DNA of 64,000 nucleotides from Phytoseiulus persimilis (taxonomy: Eukaryota > Arthropoda > Arachnida > Mesostigmata > Phytoseiidae). Every line of letters starts with the position of its first letter. Within the stretch, counting starts at the first letter, position 1. Below, in pieces: positions 60,037-64,000 of the stretch. Made by a program: the position numbers and the translations under genes. The notes beneath the pieces are model-generated. The model did no database searches, was not told the origin of the DNA, and worked only from the letters and a program-made list of their open reading frames with translations. The stretch lies in assembly GCA_037576195.1 (NCBI GenBank), contig CM075103.1, positions 35,539,250-35,603,249 of the forward strand, in the 5' to 3' direction.

Positions 60037-63000
60037 TTAGCGATATGGTCCCACCTCGAAGTCATACTCGACGAGAATCCGTCTATCAGCCGCGAGGGAC
60101 GCGCGTGGAGCCTTGTGACTCACAACAAAAGTTTGACACCCATGTCTGAAACCGTTGACGAATTCTGGAATGTCAAACCAAGATCAGCGATTCCGTTTCG
60201 ATGACTCTGACAATGCCCGTGGGTGTTCCATCGATATTGGGGAATTGGACGTTGTGCTCTTGGGATTTTCGGGGATTCTCATCTGCCGTAAACACCTATT
60301 CCGTTTTCCCTCTCTGACTTGTTCGAACGCTGGCCATCCGCACGTGAAACCTACTTGCGAAGCGCGACTGAGTCGGATAATCGAACGGCGCGTCCACCTC
60401 GTCCAGAAGAAGCAATCGAGGTGGTGCGAGAGCTGTCGGTGAAAGCAGAACCGAGAGAGCGAGTATAGCCCCTTCTCCCCCTGAAAATTGAGAACGGGAT
60501 GTTGTTGCAGTCGTTCGGGCTCCTGCTGCGGACTGTGATCCCTTCCCAAAGTTCCCAAGTAGCCCGACCTGAGAGCTGCGATGGTACTCTCGGTTTGGAA
60601 ACGGCAGAGTTGAATGATACTTCGACGACGTCTCCCTGGCCTTTCGCTGACTGACTGAGGACGCCATTCGCTTCAATCTTTCTCCTTGTATTCATCGAGG
60701 CGCCCTCGCCGCTAACGTGAGTCCTCTCCTGCAAAGAAGGACCCACTGTGTTGAGCGCGATATAATTCTATTTTCACGTGTGCTCGGTGTTTGAGGTAGC
60801 AGTACTCTCTGGAAAAAGGCATTCAATAGAATGAGAGCCTTTCCGGCTCGATCGATAGCGTACCTGTCTGCCTTCAACCAGGCGTACTTCGCCTGCAGGT
60901 GCGAGCTCGAGGAAGGTAGCCCTGAACCGTTCCACCAACGAGTTTAGTGCTTCCAAACCCAGACCCGGGAGGAGGCTCTTCTCCGGCGAGACGTCGAATA
61001 TACGCTTCAAAGTTTCCAGCGCCTCCATCGACACGCGATGCATTCGAGGGGCTTTCCCAGCTAGGTTCGTTAACTTCTTGCGCGAACCTTCAACAACGGT
61101 TGAGAGCGTCCCTGTTGTAGATTGTTCCCTCAGCTTCTCGAGCTCTGTCGCGTAATTTCTCTCGGCGATCCAATTGACAGGAGCCCGAATGTTCTTGACT
61201 GCCGAGATGGCTTCGCGAACTAGCTCAAGCTTTTTGCGCAGCAGGAAAATCGTCGTTCGAAGATTCGTGACTTCCGAATCGAGAGGGGGAGAATCCTCCA
61301 AGCTAGCTCGTTCCGCCGAGAACGGCTCTTCTTCCTCTTCGTTTGCCTCATCCTCGCCGTCAGCGATTCTCTCCATGAAACCCTCGACGTTGTCAATCTC
61401 TGATTCGAGCACCGAAACACGACTTCGCAGCTCATTATATTCTCCGCAGTCCAAATCATCGATCGTTGAATCAATCAGAACACAAGCCAACGTTGACATC
61501 GTTTTGGAGACTGAATCGTCGAGCCGACGTTTCTGAAAACGAGGAGATGTGTCGGAGAGGGATCAGCGAATGCTTCTTGATAAATCCAGTGGGTACGGAC
61601 GAGCTACAGGGTGACTTTCTCTATCTCACCTCCTCATCTATAAGCTCAGAGCCTGCGCTGGACACTCCGAACTGATCGCTCACTTCATTCTCAGCCACAT
61701 GCGAGTATTCGCCTCCCATTCGATCAATTCGATCTCGCAGTTCTTTTATATCAGAGTCAATTGCAATGCTTTCCGATTTGAGAGATTCGCAGCTTGACAG
61801 GAGTGACTGTATCTCCATGTGGATGCTCCCGACTTCCTTGACTCTGTTGCTCACAATGTTTCTGAAATCGGGGATCCCTGTATCTCATGGAAAAACCGAT
61901 ACGACGGACGCCATGCCGTTCCGGACCTGTGAGCTTGAATTTCCAAGTGAGTAGGATAAGAAAAAGATACGACTCCTAGATGCTCGCATCACCAGTTGGG
62001 GAAGCACGTTGCAGAATCGTGAACCCACAGAATCCGTTCAAAAACGACACTCTCCGAAGAGAGGGTCCGAGAGCACTACGTGAACTTATCCATCGAAAAA
62101 ATGCCTCAAACGCCCTGTCGGAGGTACTTTCTTCAACTCCAAAAGTTGCGGATAGCCGGTCGTCGATACCGCACTCCACTCCTACAGCTTCGATTCTCTC
62201 GAGGGCTCACTCCTGTCGGTGTGTCCTTGTTTCCGGTCGGTTCACTGTCTCGAAGCTTGCCATCGTGCATCTACTATCGTTATGAACCACACATTCGCTA
62301 CTGAGCCTATATCAGAACGTTTCTGGTGAGTCAAGTTCCCTCAAGTCATCGAACTCTCTTCTGTGCAACCCGAGGCACTTGTTCTGGTTTGTGCAGATTG
62401 AGCTCCAAAGATCCAATATTGAAAATCGCATCAAAGAACGCATCTTGATGTTAAATCTCGAAAACGTAATGCTCTGGTGATTCGCCGAATGTCTCACTCA
62501 CAACAGCTGGGAGTGTTCAGAACGGCACTTTTCTTCGACCGCTCGGAGGCGTCCCAGATCCCGTACACGATCACTGATTTGAGATCGTAGGGCGCCCCAG
62601 TATTCATTGAGGTTCTCATACGCACTGATCGGATCTTTGCCTCCGGCCGGATCGAGAGTCTCGTTCAGCGAGAAACAGGTCCCTGGAATAAGAAGAATCT
62701 GCCGAAAATACGGAAGACTCGTGCATTTGCAACTGGGGTCGAGGAGTATTCCTCTAGCCTGCCAGAGCACGAGGAGAGGGGCGCGAAGGAAATCGGTGGA
62801 AATTCCCGAACTCGACTCACCGTCGTGGGTAACAAACCTGCAAAGTCTCCATTGGGGGCTCTGCAAGAGTCCTTCCACAATGTCATGCGCTCCCGCGGCA
62901 TCGCCTCTTATGACAAAATAGTGCCTCAACTCGGAATCGACAACCTCCTGAAGTCTAGAGCGCAGCTTCTCATCCAACGCGATTCGACTCTGCGGCTGAA

Positions 63001-64000
63001 GCGCTCGGGTGTTGGGATACGATCACCATTCTACCTCCTGCAACCACCCGGATCGGTAACGAGATTTTTGTGAGGTTGGGGGAACTTACATTGAGTTTAA
63101 GGTATCGCGATAGCTTCTCAAATCCTTCAGGCGGCAGGAACTGTTCTTCGGAAGGTTTGTAGTCATTGAGACAGATCATGTTGAGGCCGTCGTGAAATTC
63201 CACCTCCTGTGTCGCCTCTCGCAAACGCCACGCAATTTCGAAGTCGCGAACGAGAAAAGTCGCGAGGCTGATGAATTGAAAATTTACGTTTTTTTCATCA
63301 CGTGAGCCGTGGCTTCTGCTCCCCGATCTCTTCCCGGAAAAATCGTTGAACTTACAAACGTTTGAGAGGATACGTGAAGGCGCGGAACTTTGATTCGACA
63401 TCGATGTGATCAATAATTGTGCCGAGATAGCCGAACGAGGCCCACTCGGACTCGTTCGGAACTCCGAGCTCTTCGAGAATGGGGGGCATCGCTCCCAGAA
63501 GCTGCAGGAAATCCGGACCCAAGGAGCTCATGACATCGGACTCCAGGGTGTCGAAGTCGCGCCCTCTGGAACGCACCAGATACTATGAACATTGAGATGA
63601 CTTCTCGCCCTCCGATGGCACGAGGAACCAGCATTCCAGAACGAGCTGCTGGAGTCGATTTTCCGGATATCTCGGGGAAGTAGAGGGGTGAATACTCAGA
63701 GGTCCCAGCGGGAGAAACGATAGGTCGTGGCACAGCGACAACAGTTGTCCGATCAGACCAAACAAATCCTTGAATTTGAATTACGTCGACATATGCTCCT
63801 CCAATTCCGTGATGGCAAAGCTCTCGAGTATTTCAGAATCGTGGAAGATCCCGAGATTGTGCTCCGTGTCTTCCAATCGCATTTCGGCTACATCTTTTAG
63901 AGCCGTGGTCTCTCGTAGGCGTTTCTGTAGTTCTGAGAGTTTTTTCTCAACTTCACGTTGGTCACACTCCGAAATTCTGCGCTGGTCCTCCAAGAGCTCG
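60037..64000 (-). CDS. Divergent SMC-family ATPase (hinge to C-terminus; partial)
   Basis: Ten minus-strand exons join in phase: 63785->64000, 63356-63565, 63090-63267, 62821-62995, 62502-62682, 61630-61861, 60864-61532, 60569-60728, 60355-60480 and 60037-60164, about 758 residues visible. In order: a coiled coil; an SMC hinge (GYLGTIIDHIDVESKFRAF; RFLATFLVRDFEIAW; GLNMICLNDY; ending VTHDGTCFSLNETLDPAGG); a second coiled coil; then the C-terminal ATPase half-head with FRATFLELAPAG, the ABC signature QLSGGEGAILALS, Walker B LLLLDEVD and a D-loop/switch region (CQTFVVSHKAP). SMC proteins form ring complexes that organise, hold or repair chromosomes. The sequence departs from typical SMC1-4 heads (DEVDAPFD rather than DEIDxALD). 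It looks nearest SMC3 in its hinge start (GYxGxI) and shared VSF block, but I hold the subtype at low confidence. The N-terminal head lies outside the window. Confidence 0.85.

Noticed and set aside
61976..62497. Possible extra SMC coiled-coil exons between 61861 and 62502
   Set aside because: The flanking exons already join in phase (phase 2 to phase 2) without them, and the candidate frames lack heptads.
63583..63780. Hinge-like minus-strand frame FGLIGQLLSLC next to the SMC exons
   Set aside because: Splicing 63785 directly to 63565 gives the correct phase and a better hinge sequence, so this lies in an intron.
1..64000. Prokaryotic systems: CRISPR arrays, operons, phage
   Set aside because: The introns, SINE, LINEs and animal gene families show this is eukaryotic nuclear DNA. 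The tandem repeats have no spacers.

Overview
This is a window of animal nuclear DNA, most likely from an arthropod. The genes have spliceosomal introns with GT/AG borders and consistent codon phase. Two chitin-binding (CBM14) domains point to an arthropod, and an insulin-like peptide, mitoguardin, MBF1, a USF3-type bHLH factor and an SMC protein fit an animal. Introns are short (about 20 bases to 1 kb, mostly under 300), so the genome looks compact. I cannot name the species; a mite or other chelicerate is a guess. Exon coordinates below come from joining splice sites by eye and checking phase. The family-conserved junctions are reliable, while first exons and untranslated regions are not.

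Regions: (1) 1-12,000 has no recognisable host gene. It holds transposon debris: hAT-type miniature elements, several with 8-base target duplications, a reverse-strand tRNA-derived SINE, and a 1.2-kb element with inverted subterminal repeats that carries a nested hAT. (2) 12,000-22,560 is a 45-base minisatellite of over 4 kb, interrupted by two LINEs of different clades. One is nearly full length on the minus strand with two in-frame stops; the other is 5'-truncated on the plus strand with an open frame and a poly-A tail. The array ends against a decayed hAT transposase. (3) 22,560-32,878 holds a second SINE copy, an insulin-like peptide gene and an internally deleted hAT element with perfect 8-base target duplications.

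(4) 32,879-43,277 holds mitoguardin (plus) and a six-exon USF3-like gene (minus). (5) 43,278-49,325 holds a further hAT miniature element and a two-domain CBM14 secreted protein gene. (6) 50,073-56,089 holds MBF1 (minus) and a tandem-PWWP gene (plus), arranged head to head. (7) 56,090-64,000 holds a palindromic miniature element, an unidentified three-exon minus-strand gene model, and the hinge-to-C-terminus half of a divergent SMC gene that runs off the right edge.

The genes do not form a pathway. They are ordinary neighbouring eukaryotic loci: signalling, mitochondrial dynamics, transcription and chromatin, cuticle or gut lining, and chromosome structure. The most notable items are the tandem-PWWP protein, the divergent SMC with an intron inside its signature motif, the IGF-like layout of the insulin-like peptide, and the satellite/LINE block.
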